From: Streptomyces sp. NRRL F-525
GTDB taxonomy: Bacteria; Actinomycetota; Actinomycetes; Streptomycetales; Streptomycetaceae
Reading direction: 5' to 3'
Length of the DNA: 64,000 bases
Assembly (NCBI RefSeq): GCF_000716605.1
Contig: NZ_JNXE01000005.1
Location: 124,001 to 188,000, forward strand
Below are positions 52,154-61,569 of this stretch, piece by piece. The notes under the pieces are model-generated. The model saw only the letters and a program-made list of their open reading frames with translations, was not told the origin of the DNA and searched no databases. Made by a program: the position numbers and the translations under genes. Positions within the stretch are counted from its first letter, which is position 1. Each line of letters starts with the position of its first letter.

Positions 52154-54649
52154 ATGAGCAGCCTCTTTGACGACAGCTTCCTGGCGGATCTCCAGGGCCC
52201 CCGTGCCCACGAGGGAGAGCCCCCGCCCCCGCCCGAGGACGAGCACGGACCGGAGCCGATTCCGGACGACCTGTTCGGCGGGAAGTTCGACGTGCCCGCG
52301 AGCAGAGACGCCCACTACCGGGACGGCGCCCCCCGTCCGGTGGCCGACCCGGCGGCGCTGCTCGACGGGCTGAACGAGAACCAGCGCGCGGCCGTCGTCC
52401 ACTCCGACACCCCGCTGCTCATCGTGGCCGGCGCCGGCTCCGGCAAGACCCGCGTGCTCACCCACCGCATCGCCTACCTCCTCGGCGAGCGCAATGTGCA
52501 CCCCGGGCAGATCCTCGCGATCACCTTCACGAACAAGGCCGCGGGCGAGATGAAGGAGCGCGTCGAGCAGCTCGTCGGCCCGCGCGCCAACGCGATGTGG
52601 GTGATGACCTTCCACAGCGCGTGCGTCCGCATCCTGCGCCGCGAGTCGAAGAAGCTCGGCTTCACGTCCTCGTTCTCGATCTACGACGCCGCCGACTCCA
52701 AGCGGCTGATGGCCCTGGTCTGCCGCGACCTGGACCTCGACCCGAAGCGCTTCCCCCCGAAGTCCTTCAGCGCCAAGATCTCGAACCTGAAGAACGAGCT
52801 GATCGACGAGGAGGACTTCGCCGCCCAGGCCGCCGACGGTTTCGAGAAGACCGTCGCCCAGGCCTACGCGATGTACCAGTCGCGGCTGCGCGAGGCCAAC
52901 GCCCTCGACTTCGACGACCTCATCATGACGACGGTCAACCTGCTGCGCGCCTTCCCGGACGTCGCCGAGCACTACCGCCGCCGCTTTAGGCACGTCATGG
53001 TCGACGAGTACCAGGACACCAACCACGCGCAGTACGCGCTGGTGCGCGAGCTGGTCGGCACCTCCGAGCACCCGGTCGACGTCCCGCCCAGCGAACACGA
53101 CCTGCCGCCCGCCGAGTTGTGCGTCGTGGGTGACGCCGACCAGTCGATCTACGCCTTCCGCGGGGCGACGATCCGCAACATCCTCCAGTTCGAGGAGGAC
53201 TACCCGAACGCGACGACGATCCTCCTGGAGCAGAACTACCGCTCCACGCAGACGATCCTGAGCGCGGCCAACGCGGTCATCGAGCGCAACGAGTCCCGCC
53301 GCCCCAAGAACCTGTGGACCAACGCGGGCGCGGGCGCGCAGATCACCGGCTATGTCGCGGACACGGAGCACGACGAGGCGCAGTTCGTCGCCGAGGAGAT
53401 AGACCGTCTCACCGACGCGGGTGACGCGAAGGCCGGAGACGTCGCCGTCTTCTACCGGACGAACGCCCAGTCCCGTGTCTTCGAGGAGATCTTCATCCGC
53501 GTCGGCCTGCCCTACAAGGTCGTCGGCGGTGTCCGCTTCTACGAGCGCAAGGAGGTCCGGGACGTCCTGGCCTACCTGCGCGTCCTGGCCAACCCGGAGG
53601 ACGCGGTCCCGCTGCGCCGCATCCTCAACGTCCCCAAGCGCGGCATCGGCGAGCGCGCCGAGGCGATGATCGACGCCCTCTCGCAGCGCGAGAAGATCAG
53701 CTTCCCGCAGGCGTTGAAGCGCGTCGACGAGGCCTACGGCATGGCCGCGCGGTCGACGAACGCGGTCAAGAAGTTCAACACGCTGATGGAGGACCTCCGG
53801 ACGATCGTCGAGTCCGGCGCGGGCCCGGCGACGGTCCTGGAGGCGATCCTCGAACGCACCGGCTACCTCGCCGAGTTGCAGGCCTCCACCGACCCGCAGG
53901 ACGAGACCCGCATCGAGAACCTCCAGGAACTCGCCGCCGTAGCGCTCGAGTTCGAGCAGGAGAACAGTGACGGGGAGAGCGAGACGCCGGTCGGGCTCGC
54001 CGCCTTCCTGGAGCGGGTGGCGCTGGTCGCCGACTCCGACCAGATCCCCGACGAGGACGAGGACGGCTCCGGAGTCATCACGCTGATGACCCTGCACACC
54101 GCCAAGGGCCTCGAGTTCCCGGTCGTCTTCCTCACCGGCATGGAGGACGGCGTCTTCCCGCACATGCGCGCCCTCGGCCAGGCCAAGGAGCTGGAGGAGG
54201 AGCGGCGCCTCGCGTACGTGGGCATCACGCGCGCGCGGGAACGCCTCTACCTGACCCGCTCGTCGCTGCGCAGCGCGTGGGGACAGCCGTCGTACAACCC
54301 GCCCTCCCGCTTCCTGGAGGAGATCCCGGCGGCGCACGTGGAGTGGAAGCGGACCGGCGCGATGGCCGCTCCGCCGTCGACGGGACCGGCCTCGGGTATC
54401 GCGTCCTCGCTGTCCTCGTCCCGCTCGCGCTCGTCGGCGGCGGGCGCCTCGGGCTTCGCCACCCGCCGCACCTCGGAGAAGCCGGTCGTGGCACTGGCCG
54501 TCGGCGACCGGGTCACGCACGACCAGTTCGGGCTCGGCACGGTGGTCGGCGTGAACGGCACGGGGGCGAACGCGGAGGCGACGGTCGACTTCGGGGAGCC
54601 GAAGCCGAAGCGGCTGCTGCTGCGGTACGCGCCCGTGGAGAAGCTGTAA
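52154..54649 (+). CDS. pcrA: ATP-dependent DNA helicase UvrD/PcrA
   Basis: 831-residue superfamily 1 3'-5' helicase that unwinds DNA in nucleotide excision repair and removes recombination intermediates. Motif I GAGSGKTRVL (about residue 95), ITFTNKAAGEMKER (Ia), DEYQDTN (II), GDADQSIYAFRGA (III), QNYRSTQTIL (IV), TLHTAKGLEFPVVFLTGMEDG (V) and YVGITRARERLYL (VI) are all visible. A 65-residue acidic N-terminal extension and a C-terminal beta domain (VGDRVTHDQFGLGTVVGVNG, the PcrA/UvrD RNA-polymerase-binding Tudor-like fold) are present. GGAAGG precedes the ATG. Confidence 0.97.
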   Translation: MSSLFDDSFLADLQGPRAHEGEPPPPPEDEHGPEPIPDDLFGGKFDVPASRDAHYRDGAPRPVADPAALLDGLNENQRAAVVHSDTPLLIVAGAGSGKTRVLTHRIAYLLGERNVHPGQILAITFTNKAAGEMKERVEQLVGPRANAMWVMTFHSACVRILRRESKKLGFTSSFSIYDAADSKRLMALVCRDLDLDPKRFPPKSFSAKISNLKNELIDEEDFAAQAADGFEKTVAQAYAMYQSRLREANALDFDDLIMTTVNLLRAFPDVAEHYRRRFRHVMVDEYQDTNHAQYALVRELVGTSEHPVDVPPSEHDLPPAELCVVGDADQSIYAFRGATIRNILQFEEDYPNATTILLEQNYRSTQTILSAANAVIERNESRRPKNLWTNAGAGAQITGYVADTEHDEAQFVAEEIDRLTDAGDAKAGDVAVFYRTNAQSRVFEEIFIRVGLPYKVVGGVRFYERKEVRDVLAYLRVLANPEDAVPLRRILNVPKRGIGERAEAMIDALSQREKISFPQALKRVDEAYGMAARSTNAVKKFNTLMEDLRTIVESGAGPATVLEAILERTGYLAELQASTDPQDETRIENLQELAAVALEFEQENSDGESETPVGLAAFLERVALVADSDQIPDEDEDGSGVITLMTLHTAKGLEFPVVFLTGMEDGVFPHMRALGQAKELEEERRLAYVGITRARERLYLTRSSLRSAWGQPSYNPPSRFLEEIPAAHVEWKRTGAMAAPPSTGPASGIASSLSSSRSRSSAAGASGFATRRTSEKPVVALAVGDRVTHDQFGLGTVVGVNGTGANAEATVDFGEPKPKRLLLRYAPVEKL

Positions 54650-54689
54650 GCCGTACTGGCTTGAGTCGTAAGGGAGTTGGGGCGGCGGC

Positions 54690-56237
54690 TTAGGTCGGGT
54701 CGAGCCCGTGGCTGCGGAGCCACGGGAGCGGGTCGATCGCCGCCCCGCCCGCCGGGCGCACCTCGAAGTGCAGGTGCGGGCCGGTGGAGTTGCCGGAGTT
54801 CCCGGAGTACGCGATCGAGTCGCCGGCCTTCACCGTCGTACCGGAGGCGACCCGGTAGCTGGAGAGGTGGCAGTACCAGGTCTGCGTGCCGTCCTTCTCC
54901 GTGAGGATCAGCATGTTGCCGTAGGCGCTGTTCCACTTCGTGGAGACGACGCCGTCGGTCGCGGCCATCACGTTCGTGCCGTACGAGACGGGGAAGTCGA
55001 TGCCCGTGTGCACGGACATCCAGTTGACGCCGGCCTGGCCGAAGTAGGCGCTGAGGCCCTTCTGCGTCACCGGCAGCACGTACTTGGGGCGCAGCCGCTC
55101 CTTGCGGGCCGCCTCCGCCGCCGCCTTCTTCTTCTCGGCCTCCTGCTGGGCCTTGAGGTCGATACGTTCCTGCGTACGGCTGGCCCGGTCGGCGAAGTCG
55201 TCGGCACCGGCCGACAGGCTCTTGATCTGGGCGTCCAGCTTGTTGTTCGCGACGGACGGCTTGACCGAGGTCGCGTCGGACGCGGAGGCCGTCGTGTCGC
55301 TGCCGCCGGTGAACGTGCCGACGGACGCGGCGGCGATCCCGGCGACCCCCATCACACACGCGGACGGTACGGCGATGGTCATCAGCGCGGACCGCTTCGG
55401 GGGCGTACGGCGGCGGGAACGGCTCCCGTTGCGGGCCGCGGCGCGCGAACCGGCCGGGGCCGCGGAGGGGGTGAACTCCTCCTGGTCGTCGAGGAGTTCG
55501 GGCTGCGACGAGGACGCGTCCGGTTCCGGCTCGGCCTCGTCGAGGACGGGCATCTCGCCGGTGGCGGTCAACTCGCCGGTCAACTCGCCGTCTTCCGGGG
55601 CGGGTTCGTCGTACGTGCCCTCGTGCGTCCCGTCGTACGACGCCTGTTCAAAGGTGGTGGTCGCGTCGGCGGCGGTGCCGTCGGCGTTCCACTGCGTGGC
55701 GTCGTACGTGCCGGTGTCGAAGGTCTGCGTGCCCCATTGCCACTGCTGGGTCTGGTCGGCGGGGGTGGCGGCATGCGCCGAAGTGTCGGGCTGGAGCCAG
55801 GCGTTCGCGTCCCACTGGCCGCTGACATCGGGGGCACCGGTCTGCGGCGGGATGGCGGACAGCTGCTGGTAGTCGGCCGACCAGGCGGTGGTCTCGTAGG
55901 CGCCCGTGTCGTAGGCGGCGTGGTGCTGGGCCGCGTACGGGTCGTAGTTCAGGGTGTGTTGGGCACCCGTGGACCAGCCGGAGGAGTCGTAGGCGCCGGT
56001 GTCGTGGCCGTGGCTCTGACCGCCGCCCGGCATGTCGCCGAAGAGGGGGTCGGTCGCGAAGGTCGCGGTGGCCTGGGCGGCCGCGCCCGGGTGGAAATCC
56101 GTGGCGGTGTGGTCGCCGTACGTGGTGAAGTCACCGTACTGGGCGTCCTGCCCGCCGTACGACGCGTAGTGCGCCGAGGTGGCATCGGAAGCCGGAGCCG
56201 GGGTGGTCATGGTCCCCGACGGGTGACGATCGTTCAC
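54690..56237 (-). CDS. Membrane-anchored M23 family peptidase with Tyr/Thr-rich N-terminal repeats
   Basis: 515 residues. The first 215 are a Tyr/Thr/Gln/Ala-rich cytoplasmic region with repeated TGAYDSSGW, TGAYETTAW and TGTYDATQW units, then an acidic stretch. A membrane segment (LMTIAVPSACVMGVAGIAAA, about 275-295) is followed by a coiled coil (RTQERIDLKAQQEAEKKKAA) and the LytM/M23 zinc peptidase domain (about 390-515). The metal motifs HTGIDFP (HxxxD) and GPHLHFEV (HxH) are intact, so it should cut peptidoglycan cross-bridges outside the cell. GTG at 56237 (VNDRHPSGT) is preferred; an ATG at 56210 has GGGGACC. Confidence 0.88.
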   Translation of the reverse strand: MNDRHPSGTMTTPAPASDATSAHYASYGGQDAQYGDFTTYGDHTATDFHPGAAAQATATFATDPLFGDMPGGGQSHGHDTGAYDSSGWSTGAQHTLNYDPYAAQHHAAYDTGAYETTAWSADYQQLSAIPPQTGAPDVSGQWDANAWLQPDTSAHAATPADQTQQWQWGTQTFDTGTYDATQWNADGTAADATTTFEQASYDGTHEGTYDEPAPEDGELTGELTATGEMPVLDEAEPEPDASSSQPELLDDQEEFTPSAAPAGSRAAARNGSRSRRRTPPKRSALMTIAVPSACVMGVAGIAAASVGTFTGGSDTTASASDATSVKPSVANNKLDAQIKSLSAGADDFADRASRTQERIDLKAQQEAEKKKAAAEAARKERLRPKYVLPVTQKGLSAYFGQAGVNWMSVHTGIDFPVSYGTNVMAATDGVVSTKWNSAYGNMLILTEKDGTQTWYCHLSSYRVASGTTVKAGDSIAYSGNSGNSTGPHLHFEVRPAGGAAIDPLPWLRSHGLDPT

Positions 56238-56287
56238 CAACTTCTCTATTCGCCTCGACAACAGGGGCTGCCAGAGCAGTGCGGTGG

Positions 56288-56317
56288 ACTGTACCCGGCA
56301 GTATGCGGGCACGACAA
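56288..56317 (-). promoter_or_regulatory. Candidate promoter of the M23 peptidase gene
   Basis: Minus strand: -35 TTGTCG (56312-56317), 18-bp spacer, -10 TACAGT (56288-56293), a good HrdB-type match. It gives a leader of about 45 nt. Confidence 0.5.
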
Positions 56318-56449
56318 TCTTCGTCAGGTTTCGCGTCAGCAGGAAACGGGCATTCGGCCGTGTTTCGGGGGACGGCGGGCACGGGTTTGGCCGTGGGTTC
56401 GAATAGCGTTCGATCTTCGGGGTGCTGTGTGCCCGCTGTCGGTATCCGG

Positions 56450-57340
56450 TCAGGCCACTGTCAGACCTCCGGCGTGGGGGCTCGCGTGGGCGCCGGTGCG
56501 GTTCGCGGCCGGGGTTTTTGGCAGCGGGGTGTCGAGGGCCTGGCGGATGCCGGTCGCGACGGCCGGGTGGACCGGCAGGGCGAGGTGGCCGATGCCGCTG
56601 ACCTGGACGTTCTGGGCGATCAGGTCGGGATGGTCGACGCAGGCCGTCTCCAGCGGCTCCATCAGGTGGTCGAGGTCGCTCCAGAAACTGACGAAGTGCG
56701 TACGGCAGCCGGGCGCGGGGCGGGCCAGCTCCTCGATCACCGGCGAGCCGGGCCGCATCTGCCGGACGATCGGGTGGGCGTTGGCCAGCGGGACGACGGC
56801 CGTGCCGGAGTGCGGGGTGCCGAGCGTCACCAGCGTGCGGACCCGCAGGTCGCCGCCGAGCCGCTGCACGTAGTACCGCGCGATCAGCCCGCCGAGGCTG
56901 TGCCCAACGATGTCGACCTCCCGGCTGCCGGTGCGCTCGCAGATCTCCTCGATGTGTCGGCCGAGCAGTTCGGCGGCGGTGCGGATGTCGCAGGTCAGCG
57001 GCGAGTAGTTGAGGGACTCGACTTGTCGGCGGCCGTGCTGGGCCAGGGAACGGCGCAGCAGCACGAAGACCGAGCGGTTGTCGATGAACCCGTGCAGCAG
57101 CACCACCGGCGGCTTCGCCTCGGTCGGCAGCTGCGTCGCGTCCTCCGGTGCGGGCGGCTCGGGCAGGGGTTCCCGGTGTTCCTGGGTGATGCCGGAGGGA
57201 TAGAGGAGGAGGTGGCCCGCGAGGATCACGATCTCCAGGGCGGTCGCTTTCAGGAGGGTCATCGAGAGGCCCGCCAGCCTGCTGGGCAGGAGGCGCTGAC
57301 ATAGCGGGAGAAAGGGCGCTGCGACCCCGGTGACCTTCAT
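56450..57340 (-). CDS. Alpha/beta-hydrolase lipase, membrane-associated
   Basis: 296 residues. The N-terminus has a hydrophobic stretch (LKATALEIVILAGHLLLYPS, about 30-50) that may be a signal anchor. The hydrolase fold shows LLHGF (oxyanion) near residue 81, the nucleophile elbow VGHSLGGLIARYY, and the catalytic His probably in SGIGHLALPVHP. DxxGTPHSG-type sequence (TLGTPHSGTAVVPLA) is typical of triacylglycerol lipases and PGAP1-like esterases of actinobacteria. It probably cleaves lipid esters outside or at the membrane. It is co-directional with, and 212 bp upstream of, the M23 peptidase gene, which has its own likely promoter. Confidence 0.88.
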   Translation of the reverse strand: MKVTGVAAPFLPLCQRLLPSRLAGLSMTLLKATALEIVILAGHLLLYPSGITQEHREPLPEPPAPEDATQLPTEAKPPVVLLHGFIDNRSVFVLLRRSLAQHGRRQVESLNYSPLTCDIRTAAELLGRHIEEICERTGSREVDIVGHSLGGLIARYYVQRLGGDLRVRTLVTLGTPHSGTAVVPLANAHPIVRQMRPGSPVIEELARPAPGCRTHFVSFWSDLDHLMEPLETACVDHPDLIAQNVQVSGIGHLALPVHPAVATGIRQALDTPLPKTPAANRTGAHASPHAGGLTVA

Positions 57341-57816
57341 GGCCGACCTCCTGTCGGCACACGGAACGACAGCTCCGTCCCCCGTGTGCCCTCGTGGGAG
57401 GCCACGGCGAGGATCACCGGCGGTGCCCGAGGGGTACGCGTGGGGTGGGTGCGGCGCACGGCGTGACCGACGCCGTCGATGTACCGAGGAGCCCTGTCGG
57501 TCTGGCGACGAGGCTTCCCGCTGTCGTGCCGTACCTGCCCTGCGTGCCCTACGTGCCTGCGCCGATGCGCCGTACCACCGGGCCGCGCGGCCTGCGGCGC
57601 GGTGGTACGGCGACCTCGTTGCGGCTCCCGGTGCGCTTGTTCCCGCTGGAACGCTGCGCGGTGAACGTGTCCCATCGTGTGATTTCCCCCTCGGTATCCG
57701 CCGCGAAACTGCCGGTTGCGGGATGCTGGAGATAACGTTCGTTCACTTCCCGCACTGATGCGGGTACCGCGGTACCCGTGGGTAGGGATGAACGCAGTCG
57801 CTTCATGGAGGCAGTG
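57341..57816. other. 476-bp divergent region between lipase and icmB
   Basis: It contains the 18-bp palindrome at 57761-57778 near icmB. The remainder (57341-57720) is open in several frames without coding bias, and I see no gene there. A GGAGG ribosome site (57807-57811) precedes the icmB ATG. Confidence 0.5.
57761..57778. promoter_or_regulatory. Perfect 18-bp palindrome upstream of icmB
   Basis: CGGGTACCGCGGTACCCG reads the same on both strands and lies 38 bp before the icmB ATG. It is a candidate operator for a dimeric repressor, or a leader hairpin. Confidence 0.55.
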
Positions 57817-58233
<417 letters not shown>

Positions 58234-58270
58234 GGCCTGCAGGGGTTTCTTTTCAGCGCGGGCCGGCGTT

Positions 58271-58340
58271 TTCAGCCCGTCCGGCGTTTGAGGACGAGGC
58301 CGTTCAGGCCGAAGGGGGGTTTGGGGGCACAGCCCCCAAG
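58271..58340. repeat. Streptomyces intergenic repeat with terminator hairpin
   Basis: The stretch from TTCAGCCCGTCCGGCGTTTG to the hairpin TTGGGGGC-ACA-GCCCCCAA (58321-58339) matches a repeat that I recall from many Streptomyces intergenic gaps. Here it fills the space between convergent icmB and DUF5691 and is likely to act as their bidirectional terminator. Confidence 0.6.
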
Positions 58341-58343
58341 CTT

Positions 58344-59969
58344 CTACGGCGCCTCCAACACCCCTAGTTCCTCCGTCATCGCCGCGCGCAACCGCAACGT
58401 CGTGACCAGCCGCTGAAACGCCTCCGCCCAATAACCCCCCGCACCCGGCGCCGCATCCTCCGTCTCGTCCGGCACCGCCAGCAACCCGTCCAGCCGACCC
58501 GCCTCGCCCGGATCGAGACACCGCTCGGCCAGCCCCATCACCCCACTGAAACTCCACGGGTAACTCCCCGCGTCCCGCGCGATGTTGAGCGCGTCCACGA
58601 CAGCCCGCCCAAGCGGCGCAGCCCACGGCACCGCACACACCCCGAGCAGCTGAAACGCCTCGGACAGCCCCTGCGCCGCGATGAACCCGGCGACCCAGTC
58701 GGCCCGTTCGCCCCCGCCCAGCGTGCTGAGCAGCTTGGCGCGCTCGGCCAGGGACACGGCCCCCGGCCCGCCCGCCTCCGGTGCCGACGGAGTCCCCAGC
58801 AGCGCCCGGGCCCACTCGGCGTTCCGCTGCCGTACCGCCGCCCGGCACCACGCGGCGTGCAACTCGCTCCGCCAGTCGTCCGCCACCGGAAGCGCCACGA
58901 TCTCCGCGGGCGTACGTCCGCCGAGCCGCCGCTCCCAGGTCCCGAGCGGCGTCGCCTCCACCAACTGGCCGAGCCACCACGAGCGTTCACCCCGACCCGC
59001 CGGAGCCTTGGCCACCACACCGTCCCGCTCCATCCCCGAGTCGCACTCGTGCGGCGCCTCGACCACCAGGCCCGGTTCCTCGCGCGTACGGTCGACGGCC
59101 ACGCAGGCCGACGCCCGGACCGCCATCCGCGCGGCGAGCGCCGAACCGGGGAGCGCCGACAGCAACTCCGCCGCCGTGGCACGGACGTTGCGGCTCCGGT
59201 CGGCCAACGCCTGCTCCAGGAAGGGCTCGTCCTCGGCGGAGAGCCTCATCCGCAGCGAGTCGAGGAACATCAGCCGGTCCTCGGCCCGCTCCGTCGCCCA
59301 GGTCGTGACGAGCAACTCCCGCGCGGCGGGCGGCCGGTGCGTCCGTATCGCCGCGAGCAGGGCGACCCGCTCGGCGAACAGCCCCTCCTGCCACAGCAGT
59401 TGGACCTGCTCCGGGTCGGCGAGGTCCGGCAGGGCCGTGCCGCCGCCCGGCGTCGCGCGCAGGGCGAACCGCCAGTCCGGGTTCAGCCGGGCCAGCCACA
59501 GCGCGCGCGGGCCCGCGAACTCCAGCGCCGCCGGCCGCAGATCCGTACGCCCCCGGGCCGCGTCCAGCAGCGCGGGCAAGGCCTGGACGGGGGCGGCGAA
59601 CCCGCGCGCGTTGGCCGCCGTCAGCCACTGGGGCAGCAGCTCCATGAGATCCGGCGAGGTGCCCCTACGGCCCCCACCGCCCGTACCCGGACGGTCGGTC
59701 AGCAGCATCGCCAGCCTGCGCGCCGCCGCGGCGGGCAGCGCCGGACGCGCGTCGGGCGCGGCCGGTTCCGGACGCTCGGCCGCCCGCGTCGGAGTCAGCC
59801 CCGCCCGCCGCCGTACGGTCTCCACGGCCGCCGCGTCCAGCAGGGCCACGGGTGCGTCCTGGCCCGGCGCGCACCCCGGAGGCGTACGACGGTCCGTGCC
59901 GAGCAGCGCGGCGGTGACGAGCTCTTCCCAGTCGCCCGCCGGGGGCGCCGGAGCGGAGGTGCTGTTCAT
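58344..59969 (-). CDS. DUF5691 family protein
   Basis: 541-residue soluble, mainly helical protein recognised as the DUF5691 family. WEELVTAALLGTDRRTPP near the start is the family-typical opening, and HEAT-like helices follow (DEPFLEQALADRSRNVRATA...). No catalytic motif is visible. The gene lies downstream of and co-directional with the SWIM gene (31-bp gap between the start of DUF5691 and the end of SWIM, so one operon). The MoxR and DUF5682 genes are divergent from it. The set is conserved together in many bacteria and related to the E. coli yehQ-yehM-yehL region; its biochemical role is unknown. GGAAGG precedes the ATG. Confidence 0.85.
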   Translation of the reverse strand: MNSTSAPAPPAGDWEELVTAALLGTDRRTPPGCAPGQDAPVALLDAAAVETVRRRAGLTPTRAAERPEPAAPDARPALPAAAARRLAMLLTDRPGTGGGGRRGTSPDLMELLPQWLTAANARGFAAPVQALPALLDAARGRTDLRPAALEFAGPRALWLARLNPDWRFALRATPGGGTALPDLADPEQVQLLWQEGLFAERVALLAAIRTHRPPAARELLVTTWATERAEDRLMFLDSLRMRLSAEDEPFLEQALADRSRNVRATAAELLSALPGSALAARMAVRASACVAVDRTREEPGLVVEAPHECDSGMERDGVVAKAPAGRGERSWWLGQLVEATPLGTWERRLGGRTPAEIVALPVADDWRSELHAAWCRAAVRQRNAEWARALLGTPSAPEAGGPGAVSLAERAKLLSTLGGGERADWVAGFIAAQGLSEAFQLLGVCAVPWAAPLGRAVVDALNIARDAGSYPWSFSGVMGLAERCLDPGEAGRLDGLLAVPDETEDAAPGAGGYWAEAFQRLVTTLRLRAAMTEELGVLEAP

Positions 59970-60000
59970 GCGGTGCCTTCCGTCGAGTTGGTGAGTGGGC

Positions 60001-61353
60001 TCAGCACAGGGACACCGGCTCTCCCGCCCCCTCCGGCCAGGCCGTCAGTGGGGTGAAACCCCGGTGGCCCAGTTCGCCGAAGACCTTCACCGGGGCGCCG
60101 CCGGAGAGGGCAACGAGCCGCCACAGGCCGGGGCGGGAACGGGCGGTGGGCGTGAGAGGGAGCGCCAAGTCCGCGTCGGCGTCCGCCAGTTGCCAGGAGT
60201 CGCCGTCCGGGGTGGGGACGACCCGGTCCAGCGTCACGGGGACGGAATCCAGCCAGGGGTCGTGCCGTAGCGCTTCCCCGTAGTGGACGGCGGCCTGAGC
60301 CGTCGTCACCCCTTGCGGCCGTGCCGTCGTAGGCGAAGGTGCCGCGAACTGCTCACCCAGGGACGCCCGGAGCTGTCCGGCGCCCGGGAACGCGGACACC
60401 TCCGCGTCCAGGGCGAGCCCCATGGGCAGCGCCAGCTCGGGGGCGCGGCCGGCGGCGCCGTAGGAGAGGAGGAGGGACGTGCGGCCCGAGTCCGTGCCGT
60501 GCAGCCAGATTCTTCGGGTCGTCAGTTTCGGGTCCGTCGTGTCGTACTGGGCGAGGACCAGCCAGTGGTCGCGCAGGGGCGGGCCGTCCGGTGCGGCGGG
60601 CAGGCCGATGCGGGAGCGGACCGTGGCCGCCAGGTCGTCGGGCAGGTGCTCGCGGCGCAGCCAGGCCTGGTCGAGGAGGTGGAGCAGGGCGCTCTCCTCC
60701 AGCAGGCGGACCGGCCAGCCGGGGCCCGAGGACGGGATCGCCCCCAACTCCCTTGCGCGCGCGGCCAGTCCGGGGGCCTGGGCGTCGACCATGCGGGCCG
60801 CGGTCTCCTCCCACAGTCCGTACCCCGCCTGCTCCGCCGAGGCCAGGCCGGTGCGCAGCAGGTCCGTCAGCCGCTGCTCCAGCTCGCCCGCACCCGCGGT
60901 GATCCGCTCGGCCCGGCGCTCCGCCCGGCGCCGCGCGGCTTCCGGATCAGCGGCGGCCGGGGAAGCGGACGCCCCCGCCGCCCGCTTCTCCTCCGTCCGC
61001 TTCCGCCGCCCCGCCAGCCACTCCTCGGCCCAGCCCGGCGCCTGCCGCGACGGGACCGCGCCGTCCTCGCCCGCCCACAACAGCAGCAGTCCCAGCGCGT
61101 GCTTGCACGGGAACTTGCGGCTCGGGCAACTGCACTTGTACGCCGGACCCGCGGTGTCCGCGATGTCGACGACCGTCTGATACGGCTTGCTGCCACTGCC
61201 CTTGCACAGCCCCCACACCGTCCCCTCGTCAGAACTGCCCGCCTCGGACCACGGCCCCGCCGCCCCGAGCTTGCTTCCCGCTTTGCGTGACGCTGCGTCA
61301 GGCGCCAGTGCCAGCACCTGATCAGCCGTCCAGCGCACCCCCTGCTGAGTCAT
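60001..61353 (-). CDS. SWIM zinc-finger protein (YehQ-like)
   Basis: 450 residues. The SWIM finger is at about residues 65-90: YKCSCPSRKFPCKHALG gives the CxC...CxH zinc ligands. It is followed by a helical middle section and a C-terminal beta-rich domain of unknown function. SWIM domains bind DNA or protein partners. The ATG at 61353 (MTQQGVRWTADQVL) is chosen; the frame could start at a TTG at 61383. It is the upstream gene of a two-gene operon with DUF5691 and is divergent from the MoxR ATPase across 216 bp. The partner of SWIM proteins in this conserved set is thought to be the MoxR/vWA pair; that is family knowledge and not visible here. Confidence 0.88.
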   Translation of the reverse strand: MTQQGVRWTADQVLALAPDAASRKAGSKLGAAGPWSEAGSSDEGTVWGLCKGSGSKPYQTVVDIADTAGPAYKCSCPSRKFPCKHALGLLLLWAGEDGAVPSRQAPGWAEEWLAGRRKRTEEKRAAGASASPAAADPEAARRRAERRAERITAGAGELEQRLTDLLRTGLASAEQAGYGLWEETAARMVDAQAPGLAARARELGAIPSSGPGWPVRLLEESALLHLLDQAWLRREHLPDDLAATVRSRIGLPAAPDGPPLRDHWLVLAQYDTTDPKLTTRRIWLHGTDSGRTSLLLSYGAAGRAPELALPMGLALDAEVSAFPGAGQLRASLGEQFAAPSPTTARPQGVTTAQAAVHYGEALRHDPWLDSVPVTLDRVVPTPDGDSWQLADADADLALPLTPTARSRPGLWRLVALSGGAPVKVFGELGHRGFTPLTAWPEGAGEPVSLC

Positions 61354-61569
61354 GTCATCGAAGGTAGATCCCGGCACTGACAATCGGTCCGCGAGCGGGC
61401 GGCGGGCGGCTGGCGGGGCGCTGGGGTGCAGGCGGGCTGCGGGTGGTGGTGCGGACGGTCCCGCGACCGGCTTCGCGAACGCGTTTTCGCAGGTCGGAAC
61501 GCGTTGTCAGTGGGGTCGTGCAAGGTGGACACCAGATCCGAACCGGCCGAGCTGGAGGGGGCCTCAGCC

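Noticed and set aside
54247..55359. Minus-strand frame across the pcrA end and the M23 gene
   Set aside because: Shadow of the M23 coding strand in another frame, Arg/Gly-rich, bridging two convergent genes.
56238..57362. Upstream extension of the M23 peptidase frame by 375 codons
   Set aside because: It overlaps the lipase gene in a different frame; composition changes sharply before 56237, and a promoter lies at 56288-56317.
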